Assembly: GCF_000018285.1 (NCBI RefSeq)
Contig: NC_009901.1
Location: 247,001 to 311,000 of the forward strand
Reading direction: 5' to 3'
Source: Shewanella pealeana ATCC 700345
GTDB taxonomy: Bacteria; Pseudomonadota; Gammaproteobacteria; Enterobacterales; Shewanellaceae
Length of the DNA: 64,000 nucleotides
In this document: positions 11,575 to 22,276 of the stretch, one piece after another
How the letters are laid out: the number at the start of each line of letters is the position of its first letter
Numbering within the stretch: position 1 is the stretch's first letter
Made by a program: the position numbers and the translations under genes
Notes under the pieces: model-generated
Seen by the model: the letters and a program-made list of their open reading frames with translations, nothing else
Told to the model about the DNA's origin: nothing
Database searches by the model: none

Positions 11575-12813
11575 ATGTCTATTGAAAATTCAGCAGTAAG
11601 TGATCACTCAGGCGTTAACAAGGTTGTTCTGGCATATTCCGGTGGCTTAGACACCTCGGCGATTATTCCTTGGTTAAAAGAAACTTATGATAACTGTGAA
11701 ATTGTGGCCTTTTGTGCCGATGTTGGCCAAGGTGATGCAGAGCTAGAAGGCTTGTATGAAAAAGCCATCGCCTCTGGCGCATCTGAATGCTACATCGTCG
11801 ACTTAAAAGAGGAGCTGGTGGCCGATTATATCTACCCAACGATTGCGACTGGTGCTATTTACGAAGGTACTTACCTGTTAGGTACGTCGATGGCGAGGCC
11901 GATTATTGCTAAGGCACAAGTTGAAGTTGCTCGTAAAGTAGGCGCAGATGCGGTTTGTCACGGCTGTACTGGTAAAGGCAACGATCAGGTTCGTTTCGAA
12001 GGCTGTTTTGCTGCATTAGCGCCTGATCTAAAAGTCATTGCGCCTTGGCGTGAGTGGGAGATGGTGAGCCGTGAAGACCTGCTCGATTATCTTGCAGAGC
12101 GTAATATTGCTACTGCAGCGTCTGCGACCAAGATCTATAGCCGTGATGCAAACGCTTGGCATATTTCTCACGAAGGCGGCGAGCTAGAAGATCCATGGAA
12201 TGAGCCATCGAAAGGGGTTTGGACCATGACTGTCGCCCCAGAGGATGCGCCGAATCAGCCTGAATATGTGTCACTAGAGCTTGAGCAAGGCAAGATCACT
12301 AAGGTAAACGGTGAGGCTTTATCACCATATAAAGCCTTGATGGTATTGAATGAAGTAGCCGGTGCTCACGGTGTTGGCAGAATCGATATTACCGAAAACA
12401 GACTGGTTGGCATGAAGTCTCGTGGTTGCTATGAAACGCCCGGTGGTACAGTGATGTTCGCAGCACTGCGCGCGATTGAAGAGTTAGTACTTGATAAAAC
12501 CAGCCGCGAGTGGCGTGAGCAAGTTGGCGCGCAGATGGCACACCTTGTCTATGATGGTCGCTGGTTCACGCCATTGTGTGAGTCTCTGCTAGGTGCATCT
12601 AAGCCTTTAGCCGACTTAGTGAATGGTGAGGTAGTGGTCAAACTCTACAAGGGCCAGGCCAGCGTAGTTAAGAAGCGTTCTCCTAATAGTCTGTATTCTG
12701 AGGAGTTCGCGACCTTTGGTGCCGATGATGTTTATAACCAAAAAGATGCGGAAGGCTTCATTCGTTTGTATTCGCTTTCAAGCCGGATCAGAGCGTTACA
12801 TAGTCAAAAGTAA
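11575..12813 (+). CDS. argG: Argininosuccinate synthase
   Basis: This 412-aa enzyme joins citrulline and aspartate using ATP. The PP-loop nucleotide motif AYSGGLDTS is at residues 20-28, and [13 protein letters not shown] follows near 130. Length fits the short ASS form, not the 447-aa E. coli form. It is fourth in the arg operon, 71 nt after argF and 110 nt before argH, with a hairpin in the gap to argH. Confidence 0.97.
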   Translation: MSIENSAVSDHSGVNKVVLAYSGGLDTSAIIPWLKETYDNCEIVAFCADVGQGDAELEGLYEKAIASGASECYIVDLKEELVADYIYPTIATGAIYEGTYLLGTSMARPIIAKAQVEVARKVGADAVCHGCTGKGNDQVRFEGCFAALAPDLKVIAPWREWEMVSREDLLDYLAERNIATAASATKIYSRDANAWHISHEGGELEDPWNEPSKGVWTMTVAPEDAPNQPEYVSLELEQGKITKVNGEALSPYKALMVLNEVAGAHGVGRIDITENRLVGMKSRGCYETPGGTVMFAALRAIEELVLDKTSREWREQVGAQMAHLVYDGRWFTPLCESLLGASKPLADLVNGEVVVKLYKGQASVVKKRSPNSLYSEEFATFGADDVYNQKDAEGFIRLYSLSSRIRALHSQK

Positions 12814-12837
12814 GTCTTTGACCAATAAAAGTTAGTT

Positions 12838-12863
12838 AGCGCTAACGTGTATGAGTTAGCGCT
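12838..12863. other. Hairpin in the argG-argH gap
   Basis: AGCGCTAAC (12838-12846) pairs perfectly with GTTAGCGCT (12855-12863) around an 8-nt loop. No T run follows, so it is not a standard terminator. It could act as an mRNA stability or processing element that changes argH expression relative to argG. Confidence 0.45.
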
Positions 12864-12923
12864 CTATAAACATAGAGTTAAAGGTGAAGCTAGACTTTGC
12901 CTAGATATAAAGAGGAAGTCAGA

Positions 12924-14294
12924 ATGGCATTATGGGGCGGCAGATTTAGCCAAGAGAGCAGTGCACTGTTTAAACTTTTCAATGACTCATTACCTGTGGA
13001 CTTTCGACTCATAGAGCAAGACATTGTCGGCTCAATTGCATGGGCAAGTGCCATTACCCAGGTTGGGATCCTTACCGAGAAAGAATGCACCGAGCTACAC
13101 CAAGCGTTAAATGAACTACTCGCGGAAACGCAAGATAGTCCTGAACTTATCATTGCTTCAGGAGCTGAGGATATTCATAGTTTTGTTGAGCAGTCGCTGA
13201 TTGCTAAAGTGGGAGACCTAGGTAAAAAGCTACATACGGGCCGCTCGCGTAACGATCAGGTAGCGACGGATCTTAAGCTTTGGTGTAAGAAAGAAGGTGA
13301 GCAGTTACTCGGTTTACTTGCTAACTTAAGAGCGGCATTGATCGGACTTGCCGAGCGTGAAATCGATGCGGTGATGCCGGGTTATACACATCTGCAAAGA
13401 GCACAGCCAATATTGTTTGGTCATTGGTGTTTAGCTTATGTGGAGATGTTTGAACGTGATATTAGCCGTCTGCAAGATGCGCTTAAGCGTGCCGATACTT
13501 GTCCGTTAGGTACGGGAGCATTAGCAGGTACAGCTTATCCGATGGACAGGGTGAAGCTGGCAAAATCCTTAGGGTTTGCCTCGCCGACACTCAATAGTTT
13601 AGATACGGTTTCAGACCGAGATCATGTGATTGAGATCTGCAGCAATGCCTCTATCAGTATGATGCACTTGAGTCGGATGGCTGAAGATTTAATCTTCTTT
13701 AATAGTGGTGAAGCGGGCTTTATTGAATTAGACGATGAAGTCACGTCAGGCTCGTCACTGATGCCGCAGAAGAAAAACCCTGATGCATTGGAGCTAATTA
13801 GAGGCAAGACGGGTCGTGTTTACGGCGCCTTAATGGGAATATTAACCACCATGAAAGCATTGCCGCTTGCGTACAACAAAGATATGCAGGAAGACAAAGA
13901 AGGCCTGTTCGATGTAATGGATAGCTGGTCGATCTGTTTAGAAATGGCAGCCTTGGTATTAAGTGGCTTGCAGGTTAATAGAGAAAAAACCCTTAAGGCT
14001 GCTAAGCAAGGTTATGCTAACTCGACTGAACTGGCTGATTATTTAGTGGCGAAAGGGATGCCTTTTAGAGAAGCACACCACGTGGTTGGTGAAGCAGTCG
14101 TGAGTGCTATTGCCAAGCAAACCCCTCTAGAAGAGTTAACTCTAGTAGAGCTGCAAGCCTTTAGCGCAGCGATTGAAGCCGACGTATATGATTGCTTGAC
14201 CATTGAGTCTTGCTTAGCTAAGCGTGAAGCGCTAGGTGGTACCTCTTTATCTCAAGTTCGTAACGCATTGGCGACTAAGAAAGAGAACTGCTAA
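12924..14294 (+). CDS. argH: Argininosuccinate lyase
   Basis: This 456-aa fumarase/aspartase-superfamily enzyme splits argininosuccinate into arginine and fumarate. It has [24 protein letters not shown] and the signature [12 protein letters not shown] (Gly276-Ser277-Ser278). The frame extends upstream to a TTG, but the ATG at 12924 has AGAGGAAG just before it and begins [10 protein letters not shown], the family start. The protein ends at the usual length and has no N-acetylglutamate synthase tail, unlike the fused ArgHA of some marine gammaproteobacteria. Confidence 0.97.
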   Translation: MALWGGRFSQESSALFKLFNDSLPVDFRLIEQDIVGSIAWASAITQVGILTEKECTELHQALNELLAETQDSPELIIASGAEDIHSFVEQSLIAKVGDLGKKLHTGRSRNDQVATDLKLWCKKEGEQLLGLLANLRAALIGLAEREIDAVMPGYTHLQRAQPILFGHWCLAYVEMFERDISRLQDALKRADTCPLGTGALAGTAYPMDRVKLAKSLGFASPTLNSLDTVSDRDHVIEICSNASISMMHLSRMAEDLIFFNSGEAGFIELDDEVTSGSSLMPQKKNPDALELIRGKTGRVYGALMGILTTMKALPLAYNKDMQEDKEGLFDVMDSWSICLEMAALVLSGLQVNREKTLKAAKQGYANSTELADYLVAKGMPFREAHHVVGEAVVSAIAKQTPLEELTLVELQAFSAAIEADVYDCLTIESCLAKREALGGTSLSQVRNALATKKENC

Positions 14295-14315
14295 TAGTGC
14301 AATTAGTAGGTGTAA

Positions 14316-14353
14316 AAAAACGCGGTCATTCTGTTGAGTGACCGCGTTTTTAT
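14316..14353 (+). terminator. Terminator of the argCBFGH operon
   Basis: The stem AAAAACGCGGTCA / TGACCGCGTTTTT encloses a 10-nt loop, with A and T tracts on its two sides. It lies between convergent argH and mrcA and can serve both. Confidence 0.9.
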
Positions 14354-14397
14354 TATTTCTGACTATGGTTTACTGGAATAGGTTTACGAGAAAAGGT

Positions 14398-16947
14398 CTA
14401 CTGGAATAGATCTTCATCTGGCTCATCGATAAAGATATCGCTGTTATCTTCTTGCTCTGTCACGTATTCCGTCGGTTCAGTGCCAGCAATAAAGTACTCA
14501 AACCTGCTGGTGTGATCGGTTTTGCGGGTCAGCTTACCAGTCGCTAGGTCGATTCGTGCCGATACGATACCTTCTGGTGGTGCCATTGGCACTTCTGGTG
14601 TACCCGCCAAGGCATCCTTCATAAACTCATTCCAACCAGGGCCTGCGGTTTTTGCACCGGCTTCAGCTAAAGATATCTGATCTTTGGCACCGTTAGCATT
14701 CCAGCTAGTACGACCTAGCTCTTGGCTGTGATCATCGAAACCGACCCAAACTGTGGTGGCAAGTTTAGGGTTAAAACCACTAAACCAAGTATCACGAGAC
14801 TCGTTGGTTGTACCTGTCTTGCCAGCAATATCGCGACGTTTCACCACTCGGGCAGCACGCCATGCCGTACCGTTCCAACCTGTACCTTTACTCCAGTTGC
14901 CGCCACCCCAAATAACACTCTTTAGTGATTCGGTGACTAAGAAGGCAGTCTGCTCCGAAATAATCTGTGGTGCATAACGCGAATCTGCGTCGCCACATTG
15001 ATGGATTGCATTAACGGCGGATAAGTTTTCTAAAGGTGTCGTGCTCGCTTGAAGTTCATTTGCCATAGCGGCAAAAGGATCATCATTAATTACTGGCTCT
15101 GTCACCACAGGCTTACAAGCTAGTGTTGGGTTAGCTTGTTCTACGATATCACCGCTTGCTGTTTCTACCCGTTCGATAAAGTACGGTTCGACTAGGTAGC
15201 CACCGTTAGCGAACACTGAGAACGCGGTGACGACTTGCAGCGGTGTTACCGATGGTGAGCCTAAAGCAATCGATTCATTGCGTGGTAAGTCGGCTGGGTC
15301 AAAACCAAACTTTACCAGTTCGGCAATTGTGGCATCCAGACCAGCATAGCGCATGGCTCTCACAGACATCACGTTGATCGATTGCGCTAAGCCTACACGT
15401 AGACGAGTTGGACCACCATAAACATCCGGTGAATTCTTAGGGCGCCAAGCTGTGCCTTGTCTAGTATCAGGCTTATTAATTGGCGCGTTGTTAATAAGGG
15501 TGGCAAGGGTGTAGCCTTTCTCTAACGCCGCGCTATAGATGAAAGGTTTAATGTTCGAACCTAACTGGCGCTTAGCCTGAGTTACACGGTTATATTGGCT
15601 TGTATAGAAGCTGAAGCCACCCACCAAGGTGCGAATCGCGCCGTCATGTGGATCTAGAGATACTAGGGCGCTGGCAACTAATGGCACTTGGCTTAGTTGC
15701 CAGAAGTTGCCATTGTTGCGGATCCACACTTGTTCGCCAGGTTTCAATACATCTGAGGCGAGTTTAGGTGCCTTACCTTGACGTTTGTTGGTGATAAACT
15801 TACGCGCCCACTTGATGCCATCCCAAGGTAGCTCGATAGTTTCACCTTTTGCATTCATCACTGTCGCGGTCTGCTCATTTACAGATAATACAGCTGCAGG
15901 GAACATGCCTTGGAATGCTCCAGTTTGCTTTAATCTGGCTGTGATCTCTTCAGGTTCGAGGGCTGTTTTTGTCCATAGCTCTTTTACTCTGCCACGGTAA
16001 CCATGGCGTTCGTCATAAGAGTACACATTGTTACGCAGTGCTTTTTGAGCATCTAGCTGCAGTTTAGAACTGACAGTGGTATAGATGTCATAACCGCCTG
16101 TATAGGCTTCTTCTTCGCCCAGTTTATCGACTAAATAGTCACGGGCCATTTCAGAAATATAGGGGGCATACAGATCGATGACTGCGCCGTGGTATTTAGC
16201 GGTAATCGGGCTAGCAATTGCAGCTTGATACTCAGCATTATTGATATAGCCAACCTCGTTCATTCGCATTAACACAACATTGCGACGCGCTTTTGCACGT
16301 GCTTTTGAGGTAATAGGGTTCAGCGTTGACGGTGCTTTCGGTAGGCCTGCAATCACCGCCATTTCCGGCAGAGTCAGCTCGCTCACTTCTTTTCCATAAT
16401 ACACTTGTGCGGCAGCGCCTACCCCGTAGGCACGCTGACCTAGGTAGATACGGTTAACATACAGTTCTAGAATTTCATCTTTGGTGAGCAGTTGCTCGAT
16501 ATGGATCGAGATAAAGATCTCTTTTACTTTGCGTATTATGGTCTTATCGCGGGTCAAAAAGAAGTTACGTGCTACCTGCATGGTGATGGTACTCGCACCT
16601 TGCTTCTTTTGGCCTGTGGTTAGCATCACAGATGCAGCACGTAAAATACCGATTGGGTCGATACCTTTGTGTTCGTAGAAGCGTGCATCTTCGGTAGCGA
16701 TAAAAGCTTGTAGTAGAGGCTTGGGCACCTCTTCTAACGTAAGTGGAATACGGCGCTTTTCACCAAATTGAGAGATCAGCTTCCCATCACTACTGTAAAT
16801 GCGAAGTGGTGTTTGTAATTTTACTGTCTTTAACGTCGTAACATCAGGGAGATCTGGCAGCACATAAAAATAAGCTGCAGCTATCGCTCCGATGCCTAGC
16901 AAGCCAAGGCTAAAGAAAGCTATTAAAAGTCGTTTAAACCACTTCAC
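14398..16947 (-). CDS. mrcA: Penicillin-binding protein 1A
   Basis: This 849-aa class A PBP polymerises glycan strands and cross-links peptidoglycan. An N-terminal membrane anchor (about 7-28) is followed by the GT51 transglycosylase domain with catalytic Glu86 in ATEDARFYEHKG, and a transpeptidase domain with S464-N-I-K467 and K710-T-G. An insertion between the two halves fits the PBP1a OB-like domain. The start is GTG with GGAA upstream; no ATG is nearby. It is divergent from pilM, the usual order in gammaproteobacteria. Its activator LpoA is also encoded in this window at 33449. Confidence 0.96.
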   Translation of the reverse strand: MKWFKRLLIAFFSLGLLGIGAIAAAYFYVLPDLPDVTTLKTVKLQTPLRIYSSDGKLISQFGEKRRIPLTLEEVPKPLLQAFIATEDARFYEHKGIDPIGILRAASVMLTTGQKKQGASTITMQVARNFFLTRDKTIIRKVKEIFISIHIEQLLTKDEILELYVNRIYLGQRAYGVGAAAQVYYGKEVSELTLPEMAVIAGLPKAPSTLNPITSKARAKARRNVVLMRMNEVGYINNAEYQAAIASPITAKYHGAVIDLYAPYISEMARDYLVDKLGEEEAYTGGYDIYTTVSSKLQLDAQKALRNNVYSYDERHGYRGRVKELWTKTALEPEEITARLKQTGAFQGMFPAAVLSVNEQTATVMNAKGETIELPWDGIKWARKFITNKRQGKAPKLASDVLKPGEQVWIRNNGNFWQLSQVPLVASALVSLDPHDGAIRTLVGGFSFYTSQYNRVTQAKRQLGSNIKPFIYSAALEKGYTLATLINNAPINKPDTRQGTAWRPKNSPDVYGGPTRLRVGLAQSINVMSVRAMRYAGLDATIAELVKFGFDPADLPRNESIALGSPSVTPLQVVTAFSVFANGGYLVEPYFIERVETASGDIVEQANPTLACKPVVTEPVINDDPFAAMANELQASTTPLENLSAVNAIHQCGDADSRYAPQIISEQTAFLVTESLKSVIWGGGNWSKGTGWNGTAWRAARVVKRRDIAGKTGTTNESRDTWFSGFNPKLATTVWVGFDDHSQELGRTSWNANGAKDQISLAEAGAKTAGPGWNEFMKDALAGTPEVPMAPPEGIVSARIDLATGKLTRKTDHTSRFEYFIAGTEPTEYVTEQEDNSDIFIDEPDEDLFQ

Positions 16948-17382
16948 CGCAATATTCCAAGAACAAAAAATAAGAACAATAGTATATAAGCCAAGGCGGA
17001 AATGGTGAAGTCTTGTTAACAGATTAGCCTGAGCTTTTTTCTTGATAAGTTAATTTGAATGCTTTTTCAAAAGAAAATGAATGGAAAAGTTAGTTAACGC
17101 AAAAGCATCACCTAAACATTTTTGAATAACGGATTCAGTTTTTATGACTAATCCAAATTGTTTTTCTGGTTTATATGGCTGCTCTGAAGGCTGAAGTGGC
17201 AATTATGCCGGAAATGTAGCCATAGTTGAGCGTGTTTGTGTCAAAGTTGCTTGCGGGTAAGTGTTTGGTGTCAAAAAAATAGCAATTGTAAAATGATGGA
17301 ACATTTTGTACAAATGTCTATAACGGGTTGATTTTGTGCTAATCTACTTTGGAAACAATAACTATAAAAGTGACTTTGGACT
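16948..17382. other. mrcA-pilM divergent intergenic region
   Basis: This 435-bp AT-rich gap must hold promoters for both mrcA and the pil operon. No ORF with a ribosome binding site was found, and no -35/-10 pair stood out enough to call. Confidence 0.4.
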
Positions 17383-18462
17383 ATGCTTTCTAATTTATGG
17401 AAGCGTCAGGCCCCGCAGATGGTTGGGATCGATGTGGGATCCCATGAAGTAAAAGCTATTCTGTTGAGCAAGACTGCTGATGGGTACAAAATATTAAGCC
17501 ATGCAGCCGTTCCTTTGAAAAAAGGAGCCGTTAATGATCATGAGATCCGTGATAGCGAGGCCGTCGTTGACGCGTTAAAACAGATAAAGCGCGTTTTACC
17601 AAAGTCTACTAAGTATGCCGCTGTTGCTGTTTCTGGTTCAGCAGTCATGACCAAAGTTATTTTTATGGATTCGGCATTAAGTGAAGAAGAGATGGAAGCT
17701 CAAATTGAAATTGAAGCCGACAATCTTATTCCTTATTCGCTTGATGAAGTGAATATCGATTTCGAAACCTTAAGCACTAATCGTACCGATCCCTCTAAAG
17801 TCGATGTGCTATTAAGCGCTTGTCGCTCTGAAAATATCGATAGTTTAAGTGACTCACTCGATGCGGTGAATCTAGAAGCTAAAGTGGTTGATGTTGAAGG
17901 CTATGCGCTAGGGCGATCTTTTGACATGATAGCTGGTCAACTGCCTGATGGTGTTAGCGATAAAGTCGTCGCGCTGGTGGATATTGGTGCCAACATCACC
18001 ACATTCTCTGTTGTTGAGCACGGTGAAACCACATTTGTCCGTGAGCAAGCCTTTGGCGGTGAGCAGTTTACCCAGTCAATCTTATCTTTCTATGGTATGA
18101 CCTATGAGCAGGCTGAAAAAGCTAAGCTTGAAGGTGAACTGCCACGTAACTATGTATTTGAGGTCTTATCGCCATTTCAGACTCAGTTATTACAACAAAT
18201 TAAGCGCACCTTACAAATTTACTGCACCTCTAGTGGTCGAGATAAAGTAGACCATATTGTTTTGTGTGGTGGTACATCGAAGCTTGAGGGTATGACTGAG
18301 CTAATGGTTAATGAGTTAGGCGTGCATACGATTATTGCCGACCCATTCCAAGGATGCTTACATGCCGATGAGGCTATAAAGAACCATCTACAGCCTCAAA
18401 TTAGCAAGTATATGTTGGCATGTGGCTTAGCGCTAAGGAGCTATTCAGAATGGCGAACATAA
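17383..18462 (+). CDS. pilM: Type IV pilus inner-membrane assembly protein PilM
   Basis: This 359-aa actin-like cytoplasmic protein belongs to the type IV pilus alignment subcomplex. The phosphate-1 motif region reads MVGIDVGSHEVKAILL (residues 13-28), and LVDIGANITTFSV is the phosphate-2 region. PilM binds the cytoplasmic N-terminus of PilN (the INLLPW motif present in the next gene). It opens the pilMNOPQ operon and overlaps pilN by 13 nt. Confidence 0.95.
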   Translation: MLSNLWKRQAPQMVGIDVGSHEVKAILLSKTADGYKILSHAAVPLKKGAVNDHEIRDSEAVVDALKQIKRVLPKSTKYAAVAVSGSAVMTKVIFMDSALSEEEMEAQIEIEADNLIPYSLDEVNIDFETLSTNRTDPSKVDVLLSACRSENIDSLSDSLDAVNLEAKVVDVEGYALGRSFDMIAGQLPDGVSDKVVALVDIGANITTFSVVEHGETTFVREQAFGGEQFTQSILSFYGMTYEQAEKAKLEGELPRNYVFEVLSPFQTQLLQQIKRTLQIYCTSSGRDKVDHIVLCGGTSKLEGMTELMVNELGVHTIIADPFQGCLHADEAIKNHLQPQISKYMLACGLALRSYSEWRT

Positions 18463-19031
18463 ACTTATTACCTTGGCGTGAAGAAGCGAGAGAAAAACAG
18501 AAGCGAGATTACACCGGGATCTTAGCTCTAGTATTCTTAGTTTCTGGTTTAGTAGTTTATTTATCGTTGATGACAATCGATATGTTTATCGATGATCAGA
18601 AAAGTCGTAACGCTTATTTGCAATCTGAAATTCAGCTTCTTGAGTCGCAGATTTCTGAAATCACTAAAATCCGCACCCGTAAGAAAGATATTGAAAGACG
18701 AACCGAAATTATTTTGGGCCTACAGCAATCGAGAAACTTACCGACTCATGTGTTAGACGAATTAGTACGTGTTGTTCCACCTGGGATTTATCTGTCTAGT
18801 ATCGAAAAGAAAGGCAGCATGTTGTGGATTGAGGGGCGTAGTGAGTCAAATAACAATGTCGCAAATATGATGCGAAAAATTGAAGCATCGGCTTGGTTGC
18901 AAGATCCTAATATGCAATCGATCGTCGCCCAAAATGAAGAATTAAGACAGTTACAGCGTTTCACATTAAGAGTGACAATAGTTAATGGTGAACTGCTATC
19001 TGCAAGCACAGTGCAGGGAGCGAGTAAATGA
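18450..19031 (+). CDS. pilN: Type IV pilus assembly protein PilN
   Basis: This 193-aa bitopic inner-membrane protein begins MANINLLPWREEAREKQK, the motif that binds PilM. One membrane span lies at about residues 23-43, followed by a coiled coil and a periplasmic ferredoxin-like domain. The frame is open from an ATG at 18420, but AAGGAG at 18435-18440 places the start at 18450, which gives the family N-terminus. It overlaps pilM by 13 nt and pilO by 4 nt. Confidence 0.94.
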   Translation: MANINLLPWREEAREKQKRDYTGILALVFLVSGLVVYLSLMTIDMFIDDQKSRNAYLQSEIQLLESQISEITKIRTRKKDIERRTEIILGLQQSRNLPTHVLDELVRVVPPGIYLSSIEKKGSMLWIEGRSESNNNVANMMRKIEASAWLQDPNMQSIVAQNEELRQLQRFTLRVTIVNGELLSASTVQGASK

Positions 19032-19648
19032 ACTTAGATTTAGACCAATTTAAAGATATTGATTTTGAAAATATTGGTGCTTGGCCGCAACTGGTCAAAA
19101 TTGTATTTGCTGTCGTATTGGCTGTGTGTGTGTTCGTTGGTAGCTATTTTCTATTCATTTCTGATGCTCTCGACTCGCTTAGTGCAGAGCAAAACAAAGA
19201 ACAACAATTAAAAACAGACTTTAAATCCAAATATCAACTGGCGGCAAACTTGAAACTCTATCGTGAACAACTCGCGACAATGGAAATACAGTTTGCTGAA
19301 CTACTTAAAATGTTGCCTTCAAAAAATGAAATGCCAGGATTGCTGGATGACATTACCTTTGTGGCAACAGATTCTGGGTTAAATATTAAGAGTCTAGATT
19401 GGGACTCGGAAATTGCTCGTGATTTCTATATCGAATTTCCTATCAAAATAGTGGTGGGCGGTGATTACCATGAATTAGGTCACCTAGTTGGAGGGGTTGC
19501 TCAGCTACCTCGAATTGTTAGCTTGCATGATTTTGTTATTAAGCGAAATGATTCTGGTGAGCTTGGCATGGATATTCTGGCTAAAACTTACCGATTTAAA
19601 GAGGGTGCCGAATTACCAGCAAAGGGGAAGAAGGGGGCGGTAAGATGA
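19028..19648 (+). CDS. pilO: Type IV pilus assembly protein PilO
   Basis: This 206-aa partner of PilN has one N-terminal membrane span (about 22-43), a coiled coil (about 50-95) and a periplasmic domain. PilN-PilO heterodimers link the cytoplasmic PilM ring to PilP and the outer-membrane secretin. The start overlaps the pilN stop (ATGA) and the end overlaps pilP, indicating tight translational coupling. Confidence 0.94.
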   Translation: MNLDLDQFKDIDFENIGAWPQLVKIVFAVVLAVCVFVGSYFLFISDALDSLSAEQNKEQQLKTDFKSKYQLAANLKLYREQLATMEIQFAELLKMLPSKNEMPGLLDDITFVATDSGLNIKSLDWDSEIARDFYIEFPIKIVVGGDYHELGHLVGGVAQLPRIVSLHDFVIKRNDSGELGMDILAKTYRFKEGAELPAKGKKGAVR

Positions 19649-20163
19649 TGAAACTGCTACCACTTTTAATGCTAAGTGTTTTACTTACAGGCTGTATTGG
19701 GGATAAAAGCGATCTGGAGCTGTTTGTTACTACAACCAAAGCTCAGCATGTTGCTCATATTCCGCCGTTAAAGGAGACACCGAAATTTGAGCACTTTGCC
19801 TATCAAGCCGATTTAATGAGAAGTCCTTATGTGCCGCCTTCAAGAGAGTTGACTGAAGAGGTTATCGATACCACTAAAGATTGCCTACAACCCGATTTAA
19901 AGCGCCGTAAAGGCCGGCTCGAGACTTATGCGTTAGATAATTTGCGTATGCGAGGCACCCTGAGCGAACGAGATGATATTTGGGCTCTACTTGAGACGAC
20001 CGATGGCAGTGTTTACCGTTTAGGTGTAGGCCAATACTTGGGTCTTTATCATGGCAAAATAGCGAAAGTAACTCCGCAAACTGTCGAAATAATAGAATTA
20101 ATCCCAGATGGATCCGGCTGCTGGACTGAACGCAACAGCAGTATGGAATTAACGGGAGAATAA
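19645..20163 (+). CDS. pilP: Type IV pilus lipoprotein PilP
   Basis: This 172-aa lipoprotein has a signal peptide with lipobox LLTGC (Cys17). Its C-terminal domain (about 85-170, with LRMRGTLSERDDIWALLETTDGSVYRLGVGQYLG... style strands) is the PilP homology domain that contacts PilO and the PilQ N0 domain. Start ATG 19645 overlaps the pilO stop, with a G-rich ribosome binding site upstream. Aspartate occurs at +5, not +2, so inner-membrane retention is not specified by the simple +2 rule. Confidence 0.93.
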   Translation: MMKLLPLLMLSVLLTGCIGDKSDLELFVTTTKAQHVAHIPPLKETPKFEHFAYQADLMRSPYVPPSRELTEEVIDTTKDCLQPDLKRRKGRLETYALDNLRMRGTLSERDDIWALLETTDGSVYRLGVGQYLGLYHGKIAKVTPQTVEIIELIPDGSGCWTERNSSMELTGE

Positions 20164-20169
20164 TAAGAG

Positions 20170-22236
20170 ATGACTGAGGGAATAATGAGATCTTTAACCA
20201 CGCCAAAAGCCAGCTTTAAGGTAATGCCTTTAGTTAAGGTCATTATTGGTTTCGTATTAATCGTTGGCATGACTCAGCATTCATATGCCGCAAATCGACT
20301 CATTGATGTCAAATATCACGCCGTTGTGGATCATCAGCTAGAACTACAGTTGATTTTTGAGAACGATATTAAAGAGCCTGAAATCGATTTAAATGCCTCT
20401 CCTGCACAGATCATTCTAGGGTTTGACGACAGTATTTCAGCATTAGAAAAGCAAACTTTGCCGATTAAAACCGTTGGTGTAGAAACTGTGAGTACGGTAC
20501 CCAATGGTAATAACTTACAGGTTTTTGTAGGCTTAAATAAGGTGAAGCCTTATCAAGGTAAAGTGGTGGGTAATACCTATCGTTTAACCATTAATGACGA
20601 GGTGGCCAGTCAGGGAATAGCAGGCGAAAATCCTTTTGTTAATAGCATTGAGAATATTGATTTCCGCCGTACAGCTGATGGTGGTGGCGAGCTACTTGTA
20701 AAGCTCAATAATAGCTCCGTGGCTGCTAACGTTGAGCAGGTCGGTGCCAAGCTCGAACTAAAACTTTATAACACAGATATTAATAGTGATTTCTTATACG
20801 TGATGGATGTATATGATTTTGCGACACCCGTTAAGAGTTTTGAGACATTCAAAGAAGATTTAACCGCACGCTTTCTTATCGATATTGACGGTAACTATGA
20901 ATATAACTACAAGCAAGACGGTAGTTTGTTCAAGTTAACCATGAAGAAAACCGAGCGCATGAATATCGTTAAGGAAGATAAGAAATATGATGGACGTTCA
21001 CTGTCATTAAACTTCCAGAATATTTCGGTTAGAACCGTGCTGCAGATTATTGCCGATTACAACAACTTCAACTTGGTCACCAGTGATACAGTTGAAGGGG
21101 ATATCACTTTAAGACTAGATGATGTGCCTTGGGATCAGGCATTAGATCTTATTCTGCAAGCAAAAGGCTTAGATAAGCGTATTGAAGGTAATATCTTGAT
21201 GGTTGCACCTATCGAGGAGATCGCTATCCGTGAAAGCCAAGAGCTAAAGAATATGCAGGAAGTAAAGGAGCTAGCTCCGCTTTACTCTGAATATTTACAG
21301 ATTAACTATGCTAAAGCCGTCGATATTGCCGCCTTGCTAAAGGGCGAAGACTCTAGTCTGTTAACTAGCCGTGGTAGTGTCGCAGTAGATGAGCGTACCA
21401 ATACCCTATTGGTCAAAGATACTGAAGAGACATTGGAAAACATTCACCGCCTAATTGAAGTCTTAGATATACCAATCAAGCAGGTGTTGATTGAAGCGCG
21501 TATGGTGACAGTAAAGGACGATGTTTCAGAAGATCTTGGTGTGCGTTGGGGTGTTACTGATCAACAAGGAGATAAAGGAACGTCAGGTAGTTTAGAGGGG
21601 GCGGGTGATATCGCAAACGGCATAGTACCAAGCTTAAGCGATCGTTTAAACGTTAACCTTCCCGCAGCTGTGGCTAATCCTACAAGCATTGCATTTCATG
21701 TGGCTAAGCTTGCTGATGGTACAGTGCTAGACCTTGAGCTGAGTGCCTTAGAACAAGAAAATAAGGGTGAGATTATTGCGAGTCCGCGTATCACTACTTC
21801 TAACCAGAAAGCCGCTTTCATCGAGCAAGGTGTTGAGATCCCCTATGTTGAGGCAAGCTCAAGTGGTGCAACAACGGTAACCTTTAAAAAGGCAGTGTTA
21901 TCGCTACGAGTGACACCTCAAATCACACCCGATAACCGAGTAATTTTAGATCTTGAAATTACCCAAGACTCGCAAGGTAAGACGGTTGATACGCCAACAG
22001 GACAAGCTGTCTCAATCGATACACAACGCATTGGCACGCAAGTGCTGGTGGACCACGGCGAGACGATTGTACTGGGCGGGATCTACCAGCAACAACTTAT
22101 CAGCCGAGTGAGTAAAGTGCCTATTCTGGGGGATATCCCATACTTAGGCTTTATGTTCAGAAGTACTTCTGACAAAAATGAGCGACAGGAGCTACTCATT
22201 TTTGTTACGCCTAAGATAGTCTCCGAAGCGCTATAA
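20170..22236 (+). CDS. pilQ: Type IV pilus secretin PilQ
   Basis: This 688-aa outer-membrane secretin forms the channel through which type IV pili exit. After a signal peptide (ending near SYA, about 40) come AMIN-type domains, an STN/N0 domain (around 275-345, including SLNFQNISVRTVLQIIADY), an NolW/N1 domain and the secretin barrel with VPILGDIPYLGFMFR near residue 655. Two starts are possible, ATG 20170 and ATG 20185; the second gives a more typical signal peptide. It is the last pil gene before a weak hairpin and aroK. Confidence 0.95.
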   Translation: MTEGIMRSLTTPKASFKVMPLVKVIIGFVLIVGMTQHSYAANRLIDVKYHAVVDHQLELQLIFENDIKEPEIDLNASPAQIILGFDDSISALEKQTLPIKTVGVETVSTVPNGNNLQVFVGLNKVKPYQGKVVGNTYRLTINDEVASQGIAGENPFVNSIENIDFRRTADGGGELLVKLNNSSVAANVEQVGAKLELKLYNTDINSDFLYVMDVYDFATPVKSFETFKEDLTARFLIDIDGNYEYNYKQDGSLFKLTMKKTERMNIVKEDKKYDGRSLSLNFQNISVRTVLQIIADYNNFNLVTSDTVEGDITLRLDDVPWDQALDLILQAKGLDKRIEGNILMVAPIEEIAIRESQELKNMQEVKELAPLYSEYLQINYAKAVDIAALLKGEDSSLLTSRGSVAVDERTNTLLVKDTEETLENIHRLIEVLDIPIKQVLIEARMVTVKDDVSEDLGVRWGVTDQQGDKGTSGSLEGAGDIANGIVPSLSDRLNVNLPAAVANPTSIAFHVAKLADGTVLDLELSALEQENKGEIIASPRITTSNQKAAFIEQGVEIPYVEASSSGATTVTFKKAVLSLRVTPQITPDNRVILDLEITQDSQGKTVDTPTGQAVSIDTQRIGTQVLVDHGETIVLGGIYQQQLISRVSKVPILGDIPYLGFMFRSTSDKNERQELLIFVTPKIVSEAL

Positions 22237-22251
22237 ATTATTTAGGCCCCC

Positions 22252-22276
22252 AAAGCCAGCGAAATCCGCTGGCTTT
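22252..22276 (+). terminator. Weak hairpin after pilQ
   Basis: A perfect 10-bp stem AAAGCCAGCG / CGCTGGCTTT with a 5-nt loop is followed by only three Ts and then mixed sequence. It may attenuate rather than stop read-through from pil into aroK. Confidence 0.55.
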
